Shown: positions 48,585 through 58,105, counted from the first letter of the stretch. The stretch is DNA of 64,000 bases from Scheffersomyces stipitis CBS 6054 (GCF_000209165.1 NC_009043.1:1116001-1180000); one strand, 5' to 3'. Numbers and translations are program-made. The notes: generated from the sequence alone by a model not told the origin.

Positions 48585-49460
48585 ATGTCGTTCGTCATCA
48601 GAAGACAATTGTCCACCTTAATCCCACCAAAGATTGCTTCTGCCAAGGTATGTAGAGAGAAGAAGCAACTTCAAATGCGAGAATGAAAAATGAACAGACG
48701 AGCAAGAGTAGAACAAGAGAGATCAACTCCACAAAAGTTGGATTGTCAGCCAACATGGGCTTCTAATCAATGGATTCCAGGATATCATCATAGCGGAAGA
48801 TTGAATTTTACGAGAGAGAATCTTTTGATTTATGAGAATTGAGAGAAAGGGAAGAGATTATAGAGATGATTCATGAATCTCAGTATAACGAGAAAGAAAC
48901 TGATGGCTAACGTGCGGAAAGCCTGATGAATCCAACTGAAAGTCGACAAACTACAAAGGTCCTATCGTTTTTACCTTCATGATTTCAAAGATGTCAACTT
49001 CAATTGTATCAAATGAACATTCAACATCACATCCAGCCGTATAATCGTAACATATGTTGCAACAAAAACATGTCGTATATCCATTACCATAACATATTAT
49101 TATAATATGGTTTCTTGTCATATTGAATATGAATATGTCATGATAATCTCACCAGACGTCTCTTGTATACATTTTTTCATTTTCTCCAGGCCTATCATCA
49201 TCATATACTAACATTAGCAGAACCTTGGCTCGAACCCCAACGCCAAGAGAATGGCTGAGGTTGTCTCCTTCTACAAGAAGTTGCCAACTGGACCAGCTCC
49301 AGCTGCAACCAAGCCAACCAACCCAATTGCCAGATACAGAGCTGCCTTCTTTGACGGAGACAATGCTTCCGGTAAGCCATTGATACACTTGGTTCTTGCC
49401 GTAGTTATTTTGGGTTACACCTGGGAATACCAGTCCCACTTGAAGCACCACAAGCACTAG
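48585..49460 (+). CDS. ATP17: F1Fo ATP synthase subunit f, one intron
   Basis: A 100-residue inner-membrane subunit f of the Fo sector, beside subunit a in the membrane domain. The coding sequence is 48585-48647 joined to 49221-49460. Exon 1 encodes a basic presequence MSFVIRRQLSTLIPPKIASAK. The donor is GTATGT at 48648, the branch point TACTAAC at 49206-49212. Exon 2 starts NLGSNPNAKRMAEVVSFYKK, then PTGPAPA, RYRAAFFDGDNASGKPL and one membrane span. This matches Saccharomyces Atp17 (101 residues) along its length. The acceptor is TAGCAG; use of the inner CAG gives 9 nt from the branch A, equal to the RPS0 intron. Use of the TAG would add one Gln. Confidence 0.95.
48648..49220 (+). other. ATP17 intron, 573 nt
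   Basis: Consensus donor and branch point; tandem TAGCAG acceptor at 49215-49220. The interior is A/T-rich with an ATATGT/ATATTAT-rich part near 49050-49140. No RNA gene recognised. Confidence 0.9.
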
Positions 49461-51080
49461 GTGGATTGCATAGGCACTAGTTATTTATATTAGAGTAACG
49501 AATACAAAATTGATTTGAGTAGATGTAGAGCTTGAAGGAAGGGATAGGAGGAAAAGGAAGAGATAGAGAAAGTCACAGAATGGAGCTGGTTACATATATC
49601 GTAGGGTGAGCAGATGAAGCCATGAGATATGTAGATATAGAGTCTGCTAACAAGAATTCCGTGAAAACTCGCTGTCGAGCTTGATAAGAATAGCACAGAA
49701 GAATGTAGAGGGTGGAAAGAAGTTGTGTAGGATTAGGCGAGCTTAGCGAGAAGAGTGATTACTGAGAAACAATAGGGGAGAATTACGTGAAGAAGGAGAG
49801 CCAAAAGTGTTGGGAATTGCCTAATATAGGCAGAAGTTGCAGTCCCAGTTTGTAGTCGTACTGTTCGTACGATTTTACCGGGTTGTATAGAGTTGGCCAG
49901 AGATTTAACCCATCCCCCTTACATTCTCGTGCGGGCAGAGGTGGAGAAGAAGAAAATAGCGAGATTCTCGACAGTGAGCATTTATAAAAAGAAAAGGATC
50001 ACCGTGAAACAGAATAGCGGAGCAACACGGCGAAGAGGATGGCCACTACGGCTATGGCGGCATCACCAGTTCGTTAACCAAAATATAGTGCTAGAAAAGC
50101 TTGACGAACTTGCTGATTCCCTCTCGCTAATCCACGATCGCCAGGGCCCAGAAGGAAGAAATTAGCGATAGCGCGGGAGTGGTAGTGCGACAGAGAGTGG
50201 CAGGAGATGAGATGAAGGCTGTGGGAGATCCATTAGGACCAACCGTCAATTTTAATTCGACTTACGACTTCTGTGAACTGTCCCATTCTACGAGCTGCTA
50301 GATCTTCCGTGATATTTACAGTAAGTCTATACAATGTAGATGTAGATTATACACTATGATAAGATGAGCTCTGGTAGCCGTATCTCAAGCTCTCGCAATT
50401 TCAGATCTCACAGCACTGGCGATACGCACCAGCAAATTCCCTACTCTGCGCTATTTCCCGCTACTCTCGCTGCGCTCTCTCACAATTTCTCACTACTTCT
50501 CCCTATTTCCAGCTTCTGTAGCCAGCACTGCTGCACTAACACACGACTTTGGGCTCCACACACCCCCACTTCCCGGTCCACTATCAACAGATGATAGTTT
50601 CACCAGACTCTCTTTTGGAAGACGGACCCCATCGTGACGCCACATCGAAGAACTGTCCATTGCGCCGTCTGGTCCTGAGGATACTGTCTACCCATATCGA
50701 TCCTATTGCTATTGCCCAAGAACAGTTGTATCGATCCAGTCAGGCTCTCTCAGTTCCCAGAACATTCTCGCTTACCAGAACTTGAAGACACAGACTACAT
50801 ACCCAGTTCATTCTGTCCATACCATCTCAACAGCATCCCCGTTACATCATCTCACGACCACCTCCATCATTACCATCGCATATCCGTACAGTTTGCATCA
50901 ATCAACCATCGCAATCGTCTTCAATCGGCTCATCGTCAAACGGCATTAATTTTTTCAGTCGATACTTTCAATTGTAAATCTCAAAATCTGAACATCACAT
51001 AATTTCCAACCGTGTGAACTGCGCCGTTTTCTCAACAAAATTTGCCCAAATTACTTCCAATCACAATCTAATCCGCCACA
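49461..51080. other. Intergenic, 1.6 kb, with long G-poor leader of the kinase gene
   Basis: The left 700 bp (ATP17 3' UTR and beyond) is purine-rich on the plus strand. From about 50440 to 51070 the plus strand becomes C/T-rich and very poor in G, typical of a yeast 5' leader, with several short upstream ORFs (for example 50364-50594 and 50706-51002). These have no recognisable similarity and are not called as genes. Confidence 0.55.
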
Positions 51081-54000
51081 ATGGACCCGCTGGCCTACGA
51101 CTACCATCCAGCTCGTTCCACGGCCGTTCCATCGGTGCTGACTGGCGCCACTAGTGACTCCTCTTCCCAGCAGCAACAAGCTCATCCCGCTCAGCCTGCC
51201 ACACCTCGAATGCTTCGTTCGGTTTCAGGAAACCTCCGAAGATCCAACAACAATGTAGCTGACAATACCAGTAACGTGGAATCACCACACTACATCGCTG
51301 CTTCGGCTACAAATGACCACCAGTCTCATTCCAGAAACCCCAGCTTCCAACAACCAGCCAAAAGGACTTCATCGGGCTCCAGCGCAGGGAGAATACAACC
51401 ACCATTGACTCCGGCTCCAATCAATGCCACCGGAGCACTGCTGCCCACACATAGGCCCGAGCTTTTGCCCCCAGCCTCTATCGCATCTCCCTCAACCAGA
51501 GAGTCTCCGAAGGGCCAGACTCAACAACAAAGCAATCAGAACCAAAATCAACAAGGGCAACAAAATCAAGGCCATTCTCGTCACGAACACCACGGAAACC
51601 ACCATACAGCACAACAGTCGCATTCATCTCAACACCATCAACAGCAGCCTCAGTCTCAGTCACAGTCTCAGTCACAACTGCAGTCACAACAGCAGTTCCA
51701 CAGAAAATCAATTGGCGACTGGGACTTCGTGAAGACCATCGGTGCCGGATCGATGGGAAAAGTCAAGTTGGCACAACACAACACCAGCAAGGAAATATGT
51801 GCTGTGAAAATTATCCCAAGAGCTGCGAAGTTGTACCAACGAGCCCATGCCAATGATCCTCCGCCACAGACGACCCAGGAAGCTGCTCAAAGACACAAAG
51901 AGTTCGATAAGGAGATTGCGCGCGACAAGCGGACCATCCGTGAAGGCGCCTTGGGCAGGCTCTTATTCCACCCATTCATTTGTAGATTGTACGAAATGGT
52001 ACCCATGACGAACCATTACTATATGTTGTTTGAGTACGTGGAAGGCGGCCAGATGTTGGACTACATCGTTGCACATGGGTCTTTGAAAGAGAAGCATGCT
52101 CGTAAATTTGCCCGAGGGATAGCTTCAGCCTTGGACTATTGCCACAAGAATAACGTAGTGCACCGTGACTTGAAGATCGAAAACATTATGATTAACGAGA
52201 AGGGCGATATCAAAATTATTGACTTTGGCTTATCCAACTTGTACTCGCCTAAGACGTTGCTCCAAACCTACTGCGGCTCGCTATACTTTGCAGCTCCGGA
52301 GTTGTTGAGTGCAAAACCATACACAGGCCCAGAGGTCGACGTATGGTCATTTGGTGTCGTTTTGTATGTTCTAGTGTGTGGAAAAGTCCCATTTGACGAC
52401 CAGTCGGTTTCGGTGTTGCATGAGAAGATCAAACGGGGTAATGTGGATTACCCCAACTTCTTGTCCCGTGAGTGCATCTCGTTGTTGTCGAGGATGTTGG
52501 TTGTAGATCCTTCGAAGAGAGCAACTCTCTACGAAGTGTGCCAACACCCTTGGATGAACAAGGGTTACGAGTACAAGGTATCGAACTATCTTCCCAAACG
52601 AGTGCCGTTGACGTTGCCGTTGGACCCGGAAATCATCAAGACAATCGCTGCCTTTGACTTGGGCCTGGCACTGCACATCCAGGAGGAGTTGACGAATGTG
52701 CTCACTAGTGTAGAGTACCAGATGAGTTTTGAAAACTGGTACAAAATCACAGACATGGGCCGTGAGTACGCTTCTGCTTCCAACACACACATCTTGCCAG
52801 ATCCTACAGGTGGTTTCCATCCGTTGATCTCGATCTACTTCTTGGTCGATGAAATGAGAAAGAGAAAGAGAGCCAAAGAGGAAGCTGTAAAAACACAATT
52901 GCTAGTACAACAGCAGCAATTACAAGAGAAACAGCTTCAGGAGAAACAGTTGCAAGAGAAACAGTTGCAAGAGAAACGTGAACAGCAGCGACAAGCCGAT
53001 ATTGCTGCTGCTGCAGCCATTGTAGCTGCTTCTTCTGGAGCTCCACAGGAAATCGCTACACCTAGAATGCCTGCAGAACAAGATTTTTCACATCTCCCTA
53101 CCGCTAGCGTGAACACTCCAAACCAGCAGTTCCAGTCCTCCCCAGCACCTCAGCAGCTGCGTGTAGCCGTTTCGGTTTCTCCAGCTGAAGTCCAGGACAT
53201 TTTGTTCCCAGAACGGGCGCACACCACTACTACTCCTCGTAGAAGCTCTCTGTCGCCTTCGAAGGACGAACTGTCGCAGCTTCCTGAACCTTCTCGACAT
53301 GTTCCAGAACAGCAGCATCTCAGTCCTCGTGAATCTCTCAGTAACCGTGAGACGTTGGACCCAAATGCCGGCAAGAATGCCGGAGGAATCAACTCGATTT
53401 TACGTAAGTTGTCTACGAAAAAGACTACCAAATCGAGCCAGTCGTCTCCAGCTCGAGACAGCTCTCCTCCACAGATAGACTTCTCTTCGATTCCACCTCC
53501 TCCAGTTGCAACAGTAGCTCTTGTAGACTCACAGGAGAAGTTATCCCCTCTGGAATCGTACACCTCCAAAAGAGACCCAATGGTTCGCCGTGGTGTCAGT
53601 ATGAAGGTGACAGCCAAGGAGAAGCAAACCAACTCCAGACTCAATTTGAACCCTCTGGCGAACACGTCAAACGCTCAACAGTCGCAGCATTCAAACTCAC
53701 CAAAGCTTCCCTCTTCGAAGGTACCCGAATCGGGCTCCAAGAAGAACCACGCTCGCTCCTCGTCCACTTCGAACAACCAGAACAAATTCCACGGCTTTAT
53801 CCCCGTGGAGTACTTGCCTCCTTTGCCTAATATCAATGCCAACACAAATACCATTGTCCCAAGCCAGGCTGGCTCTGGCGTCCAAAAGGCTGGTGCTATC
53901 TCGACTTCTGGACGTAAGTTGCATCCCACCGCAAGAGCTAAGTCTGTTGGGGGCCATACCAGAAAGGACTCATACAACTACCGCCAAACTGGAAACCATC

Positions 54001-55130
54001 CACCGTTGCCAAACAATATGGCGGCTCAGAACAGCGATGAGCTCATCCAGACAGCTAACTCGTCCAACAATGACGGCTTCTTTGACGACGTAAAGTTGGA
54101 CGATTTCGACTACCAGGACATTCCACGTTTGACAGAGGCTGAAATCATCGAGCAGTTCAACAACGCTCCGCCAAACAGCATGCCCTCTATCGAACACTGT
54201 AAGACATTGTTCTTGAAGGGTTTCTTCAGTGTCCAGACAACTTCCACCAAACCTTTGCCAGTAATCAGGTACAACATCATCAACGTGTTGTGTAAGTTGG
54301 GGGTGAAATTCCAAGAGGTTAAAGGAGGTTTTGTCTGTGTTCACACGCCGTCGGTTCAACAGCCAGTGGGTGATAAGAACGACTACTCAGCTAATACCAG
54401 CACGATAGCCGACTCTCAGAACGACGAAGAAGACACCCAGCACGATGAAGATGATTTCAATAGTGAAGAACGTAAATTGTATGGTGACGCATTCAAGTCA
54501 ACATCTTCTTCTATTGACGGAGAACAAGACACCGCCACAATGAGGACGCCAGAACCAGAACAAGTCAGAACTCCTAGTAGACAGCCTCTGTTACACATTC
54601 AGACCCAAACGTTGTCGCCTAGCTCGAATAGCTCTCGCGACCGTAGATCGTCTACGTCCACCGGCAGTGGTGGCCATAGACGGAAGTTCTCAATCGGCAA
54701 CTCCATCTTGGGAACGTACCGCAAGAGAAATGGCTCACAAGTCAACATGCCCCCCAACACGCCAGCAACAGCTAGAGTGGGCAAGGGCTTGTATCCCGAC
54801 GATGAGGATTACGATTATGATACTGGGTCTAAAGAACGTGACTATGATGAAACTGGTGACGATGTTTCTGTCGACTCCTTAAATGGAATGATGATTGGCG
54901 GAGGCAGCGACATGTTGGTTTCGTCGAGAATCGAGCACAGAGCCAGACACCAACATAGTGCCAGTATTTCTTCGGCCTCTAGAGGCAAGAAGTCACCATT
55001 GAAGTTTGAGATCCACATCGTTAAGGTTCCGTTAGTAGGCTTGTACGGTGTTCAGTTCAAGAAGCTCTTGGGTAACACGTGGAACTATAAGACGTTGGCT
55101 GGGCAGATCTTGACGGAGTTGAACTTGTAG
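51081..55130 (+). CDS. Ser/Thr kinase of the KIN1/KIN2 (MARK/PAR-1) family
   Basis: A 1349-residue kinase. Saccharomyces Kin1/Kin2 act at the plasma membrane in exocytosis, polarity and ER-stress mRNA targeting. The N-terminal 208 residues are low-complexity (Ser/Gln/His). The kinase domain spans about 212-485: GAGSMGKV loop, AVKII Lys, HRDLKIEN catalytic loop, DFGLSN, T-loop TYCGSLYFAAPELL. A four-copy LQEKQ repeat follows near residue 614. The C-terminal 45 residues form a KA1 domain (EIHIVKVPLVGLYGVQFKKL) that binds acidic lipids. CTG codon 200 sits inside a Gln-Ser repeat and should read Ser. It is longer than Kin1 (1064) and Kin2 (1147). KIN1 and KIN2 are not distinguishable here. Confidence 0.94.
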   Translation: MDPLAYDYHPARSTAVPSVLTGATSDSSSQQQQAHPAQPATPRMLRSVSGNLRRSNNNVADNTSNVESPHYIAASATNDHQSHSRNPSFQQPAKRTSSGSSAGRIQPPLTPAPINATGALLPTHRPELLPPASIASPSTRESPKGQTQQQSNQNQNQQGQQNQGHSRHEHHGNHHTAQQSHSSQHHQQQPQSQSQSQSQLQSQQQFHRKSIGDWDFVKTIGAGSMGKVKLAQHNTSKEICAVKIIPRAAKLYQRAHANDPPPQTTQEAAQRHKEFDKEIARDKRTIREGALGRLLFHPFICRLYEMVPMTNHYYMLFEYVEGGQMLDYIVAHGSLKEKHARKFARGIASALDYCHKNNVVHRDLKIENIMINEKGDIKIIDFGLSNLYSPKTLLQTYCGSLYFAAPELLSAKPYTGPEVDVWSFGVVLYVLVCGKVPFDDQSVSVLHEKIKRGNVDYPNFLSRECISLLSRMLVVDPSKRATLYEVCQHPWMNKGYEYKVSNYLPKRVPLTLPLDPEIIKTIAAFDLGLALHIQEELTNVLTSVEYQMSFENWYKITDMGREYASASNTHILPDPTGGFHPLISIYFLVDEMRKRKRAKEEAVKTQLLVQQQQLQEKQLQEKQLQEKQLQEKREQQRQADIAAAAAIVAASSGAPQEIATPRMPAEQDFSHLPTASVNTPNQQFQSSPAPQQLRVAVSVSPAEVQDILFPERAHTTTTPRRSSLSPSKDELSQLPEPSRHVPEQQHLSPRESLSNRETLDPNAGKNAGGINSILRKLSTKKTTKSSQSSPARDSSPPQIDFSSIPPPPVATVALVDSQEKLSPLESYTSKRDPMVRRGVSMKVTAKEKQTNSRLNLNPLANTSNAQQSQHSNSPKLPSSKVPESGSKKNHARSSSTSNNQNKFHGFIPVEYLPPLPNINANTNTIVPSQAGSGVQKAGAISTSGRKLHPTARAKSVGGHTRKDSYNYRQTGNHPPLPNNMAAQNSDELIQTANSSNNDGFFDDVKLDDFDYQDIPRLTEAEIIEQFNNAPPNSMPSIEHCKTLFLKGFFSVQTTSTKPLPVIRYNIINVLCKLGVKFQEVKGGFVCVHTPSVQQPVGDKNDYSANTSTIADSQNDEEDTQHDEDDFNSEERKLYGDAFKSTSSSIDGEQDTATMRTPEPEQVRTPSRQPLLHIQTQTLSPSSNSSRDRRSSTSTGSGGHRRKFSIGNSILGTYRKRNGSQVNMPPNTPATARVGKGLYPDDEDYDYDTGSKERDYDETGDDVSVDSLNGMMIGGGSDMLVSSRIEHRARHQHSASISSASRGKKSPLKFEIHIVKVPLVGLYGVQFKKLLGNTWNYKTLAGQILTELNL
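51651..51695 (+). repeat. Gln-Ser codon repeat interrupted by CTG
   Basis: CAG/CAA codons alternate with TCT/TCA for nine codons, then CTG (51678-51680), then CAG TCA again. The CTG takes a Ser position in the alternation. Confidence 0.85.
52920..52979 (+). repeat. Four tandem 15-bp units encoding LQEKQ
   Basis: Four copies of a TTGCAAGAGAAACAG-type unit with few differences, inside the kinase ORF and in phase with codons. The product is a charged helical stretch. Confidence 0.85.
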
Positions 55131-55441
55131 ACTAGATAGTTGACTTATAATATCCAGGCGACCCATAGATCTGAGATATGTGACTTAGCTCCAATCTACG
55201 TCATCTTATAAGACTTAAGCTGATCTGTAATATCATAGTAACGATATAGGATCTGTGTTAAACTACTAGACTAACAGTTCTGAGAGAGAAGGAGAATCAT
55301 ATATAAATACTTATTTATTGGAAAAGGAAACGGTTTCCTTCTGTAGATTAGGTAAGAATTAAATTCTTTGTTCAAAGCACCATAATATATATATTCGATG
55401 TTATACTAATTCTAAGTCTAAGTAGTTGTCTCTAATTGTAG
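55131..55441. other. Intergenic between convergent genes
   Basis: 311 bp with 3' UTRs of the kinase and ABM genes; A/T-rich, rich in TAT words. Nothing else recognised. Confidence 0.5.
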
Positions 55442-55792
55442 TTAATCCTTGAAAGTGGAAGACTCTAATGTGTACAGTTTTTCAACCTTGGCTACTCTAG
55501 TGGTATAGTTCGAATAGAACTCGTTGCGGCCGGCTTTCTGAGCAAGAAGGTGTTCCGAGTTCTTCTTCCAGTTGACTATACTAATACGGTCTGTCCAGTA
55601 GCTCAACGTGATTCCCTCTCCTTTGTCGTTAGAAACGCTTTCCATACCCAAATAGCCAGGCAGTTTTTGGGCAAGTTTTGCTATTTCTGTGCCTAATGCC
55701 CGGTACTTTGTAGGATCCAAGCCTGGCTTGAAGATCTCTGTGAAAGTGACTACGTAGTAAGGAGGCTCCGGCGTCTCAGCTATAAAAGACAT
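55442..55792 (-). CDS. ABM-fold (dimeric alpha-beta barrel) protein
   Basis: A 116-residue protein with the antibiotic-biosynthesis-monooxygenase type ferredoxin-like fold: YYVVTFTEIF strand, a helix, LPGYLGMESV, then ITLSYWTDRISIVNWKKNSEHLLAQKAG. The Y-W-x-D/S-x-x-x-x-x-W-K and H-x-x-A-Q-x-x-G pattern is the hallmark of this fold. Members include small oxygenases, haem-degrading enzymes and proteins of unknown role, so no reaction is assigned. There is no targeting signal, so it is probably cytosolic. The promoter has an inverted repeat with a Tbf1-like TAGGGCTA word about 110-135 bp upstream. Confidence 0.82.
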   Translation of the reverse strand: MSFIAETPEPPYYVVTFTEIFKPGLDPTKYRALGTEIAKLAQKLPGYLGMESVSNDKGEGITLSYWTDRISIVNWKKNSEHLLAQKAGRNEFYSNYTTRVAKVEKLYTLESSTFKD

Positions 55793-55900
55793 GTTGATAT
55801 ATAGAAAGATACAAACTTCAAGAATGCAATTGAGGTGGGAAAAAGGAGGAGTCAGAAAAACGACTTGATTTATACAACTTGAAGCTCCAAGGTCTTCAAG

Positions 55901-55928
55901 AAGCCTAGTGACTAATAGGGCTAGGCTT
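55901..55928. promoter_or_regulatory. Inverted repeat AAGCCTAG-N12-CTAGGCTT
   Basis: Perfect 8-bp arms at 55901-55908 and 55921-55928, 109 bp upstream of the ABM gene. TAGGGCTA, a Tbf1-like word, spans 55916-55923. Confidence 0.4.
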
Positions 55929-56311
55929 CAACTCCGGCATTTAAGAGATTCTTGTTGTACCCCACAAAAACAGAATCCCTGTATGACTAACCCTTCCTTT
56001 CTATTGGTGGACCTAGAGCAGTGATATTACAGTAATGGGATTAAGCGTGGAGCAAGGGAGTAAGCATTGTGCGTATCAAATAGTGTCAGCTTGTTAAATA
56101 ATTTAAATAATGAGTTTATTGCTGTGAATTTGGTTAAAGAGAATTGATTTTTCAAAAATATAATTACTACACCTTCACTTTGTTAGATCCATGATGCCAT
56201 ATCATTTGTTGAACACTGTCAGTATCAGAGACAATTGAAAATACCCTTCTGATAGAGGTGTTAAGGGATAAATTTAGAAAAGGAGGCTGCAAGCCGAATA
56301 TTGTGATCACA

Positions 56312-56324
56312 TTTTGCACCCATT
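56312..56324 (+). repeat. Dispersed 13-bp element, copy 5
   Basis: Exact TTTTGCACCCATT followed by AATTCTA as second half. Confidence 0.6.
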
Positions 56325-56527
56325 GCACGAATTCTAGGTCGAGCATAAATTAAATCATTTACTGATACGCACAAAAGCCTCGAATGTCTATTTGTCTATT
56401 GATACTGGTCGTATATCTGTGTGTCGCTACTTATCTCTCTGCCAATTGTGTAATCGTCTCAATGTCTTGTTTAGATTGGTGTTCTATGTGCAACAGCATA
56501 TTTAACAGTATTTGCATCTGTTTCTTC

Positions 56528-58105
56528 TTAAGTTTCTAAGGCATTTGCTTCGTTTTTATCTTCAGGTGTCACGCCTGTAACTTCCCGTACTTCTTCCTTT
56601 ACTGGCCCCGCTTGCGCCACAGCAACTTCTGAAGTCGCCTCAATAGAATCTTCCGTAGTTGCCTTTGTCGCTTCTGTGGCAGCTAATGCAGCTGTTTCAT
56701 TGGCAGTTTCCGAAAACTCTTGTTCTACTTCTGACTTAACAGTCTCATATTCAACTGAGTCCGCAGTTTCGCTAGCTTCTGCAGGGTTTGGTGTTGGTGT
56801 GAAAGTAGGTGTTTTATCAAGTCTTCTGAGTTTGATTCTATCTTCTCTAGTCAACCCAAAACCGAAATCAGTCCGCTGCCCTTCATTTATGAGTCGCTGT
56901 TGTTGCTCTTTAAAAATTCTTCTTCTTTCCAATCTCTTTTCCGCCGCCAACTTCAATTCGTATTCTTCTTGTTCACGTTGCTTTTCCAACTCTTCTTGCC
57001 TTTGTTTTTCCTTTGCTTCCAATCTAGAAGATCTTTTCCTTGTTGCCAAAAGTGTAGCTAATTGTACTTCCTTACGCTTGTTGACTAGGAACTTTCTCTT
57101 TTTGATTTCGCTGGCAAAAATAGCATCTACAACATCGTTCTGATGCAATCTGTTAACCAACGCCTTGAGCTTGACACTCTTCTTCAGACGCTTGAGAAAC
57201 TCGTCGAACTCGTAAATGTTCTTGTACAATAACTCGAACTTGATGTTTTTCGAAATATCAAATTGTGTTGGCTTAAAGTGGCCCTCAGGATACTCTGGAG
57301 CTGACTTCCGCTTCTTAGGAATTACAAGTTGCGGGTACAGCACTACACGTTTATAGAGCCTGTTGCTGTCGAAAAGAAGATAGTACGAGTCGGTATTATG
57401 AGGGTCGGCTATAAGTGAGTTAACTCGCAAGTTTTCGGCCGAAAGTCCCCACTTATCCACCCAGTCCCGAAACTTGGAGTACGACGAGATATATGATATC
57501 AAAATATACAATACCTCAAACTTGTCGGAAATGGACAAAGTATCAAACTCTATGTCATCCTCGGCTGTAGGTTTTGTGGGTCCGTTTTCTGTATTTTCAT
57601 TTTGTTCATCGTCAAGATCTTCTGTTCCACCAAGGGGTGTGTCTGTGCCAAACCAAAGACGGAAGATCTTTTCGAAGTTGTTCAACGACGAGAGTTTGGA
57701 GTTCTGAAGAGTTGAGATAAGGGCCAACTTCAAGCGATTGATAAAGAGCATCGAAGAACTTGCAGCGTTGGACGAAGCTTCGGGATCGAAGTTGAGTAAG
57801 TGGTTAGGGGTCAGAGGGAAGTAGTTCAACAATTCCAACTCAAATAAGTCAACATCAAAGAGGTCCAGCTGCAATTTGATATATCCTCGAAAATGATAGA
57901 GCCAGTTGACGACGTAGAGGTATTTGTACGAAGCTCTGAGATCATTTAGTGTGTCTGTGTTGTACTCGTCCTGTTGATTGGCAAGAAGAGTAGGGTGAAG
58001 TTTGGAGAGGGCGGAAATCTGGTCATCGTTTCCGAACGAAAGCGAATTGGCGGGATGTGACGAATCAGCCACCGTTGGAGTAGATGACTTGCTTTTAGAA
58101 ACCAT
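56528..58105 (-). CDS. DDT/WHIM-like putative chromatin-remodelling protein
   Basis: A 525-residue nuclear-looking protein. About residues 60-97 form a helical block (WLYHFRGYIKLQLDLFDVDL, then FELELLNYF) resembling a DDT domain. Near residues 190-260 a second helix (FEVLYILISYISSYSKFRDW) is followed by LRVNSLIADPHNTDSYYLLF then RLYKR. This echoes the WHIM pattern LR-x-x-P-L-x-x-D-x-x-x-x-x-YW-x-F...RLYRE of CECR2, RSF1 and ISWI partners. A highly charged Glu/Lys/Arg/Gln coiled coil spans about 345-410. The acidic Ala/Thr/Glu-rich tail is unstructured. Binding to an ISWI-type remodeller is inference. No clear Saccharomyces counterpart comes to mind. Confidence 0.7.
   Translation of the reverse strand: MVSKSKSSTPTVADSSHPANSLSFGNDDQISALSKLHPTLLANQQDEYNTDTLNDLRASYKYLYVVNWLYHFRGYIKLQLDLFDVDLFELELLNYFPLTPNHLLNFDPEASSNAASSSMLFINRLKLALISTLQNSKLSSLNNFEKIFRLWFGTDTPLGGTEDLDDEQNENTENGPTKPTAEDDIEFDTLSISDKFEVLYILISYISSYSKFRDWVDKWGLSAENLRVNSLIADPHNTDSYYLLFDSNRLYKRVVLYPQLVIPKKRKSAPEYPEGHFKPTQFDISKNIKFELLYKNIYEFDEFLKRLKKSVKLKALVNRLHQNDVVDAIFASEIKKRKFLVNKRKEVQLATLLATRKRSSRLEAKEKQRQEELEKQREQEEYELKLAAEKRLERRRIFKEQQQRLINEGQRTDFGFGLTREDRIKLRRLDKTPTFTPTPNPAEASETADSVEYETVKSEVEQEFSETANETAALAATEATKATTEDSIEATSEVAVAQAGPVKEEVREVTGVTPEDKNEANALET

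Larger units (their letters stand above)
55793..56527. other. Intergenic between two minus-strand genes
   Basis: 735 bp with the ABM gene promoter, an inverted repeat and one dispersed 13-bp element. No ORF of note. Confidence 0.5.

Noticed and set aside
48455..48655. 66-codon ORF before ATP17
   Set aside because: Runs in another frame through ATP17 exon 1; spliced ATP17 explains the conserved sequence.
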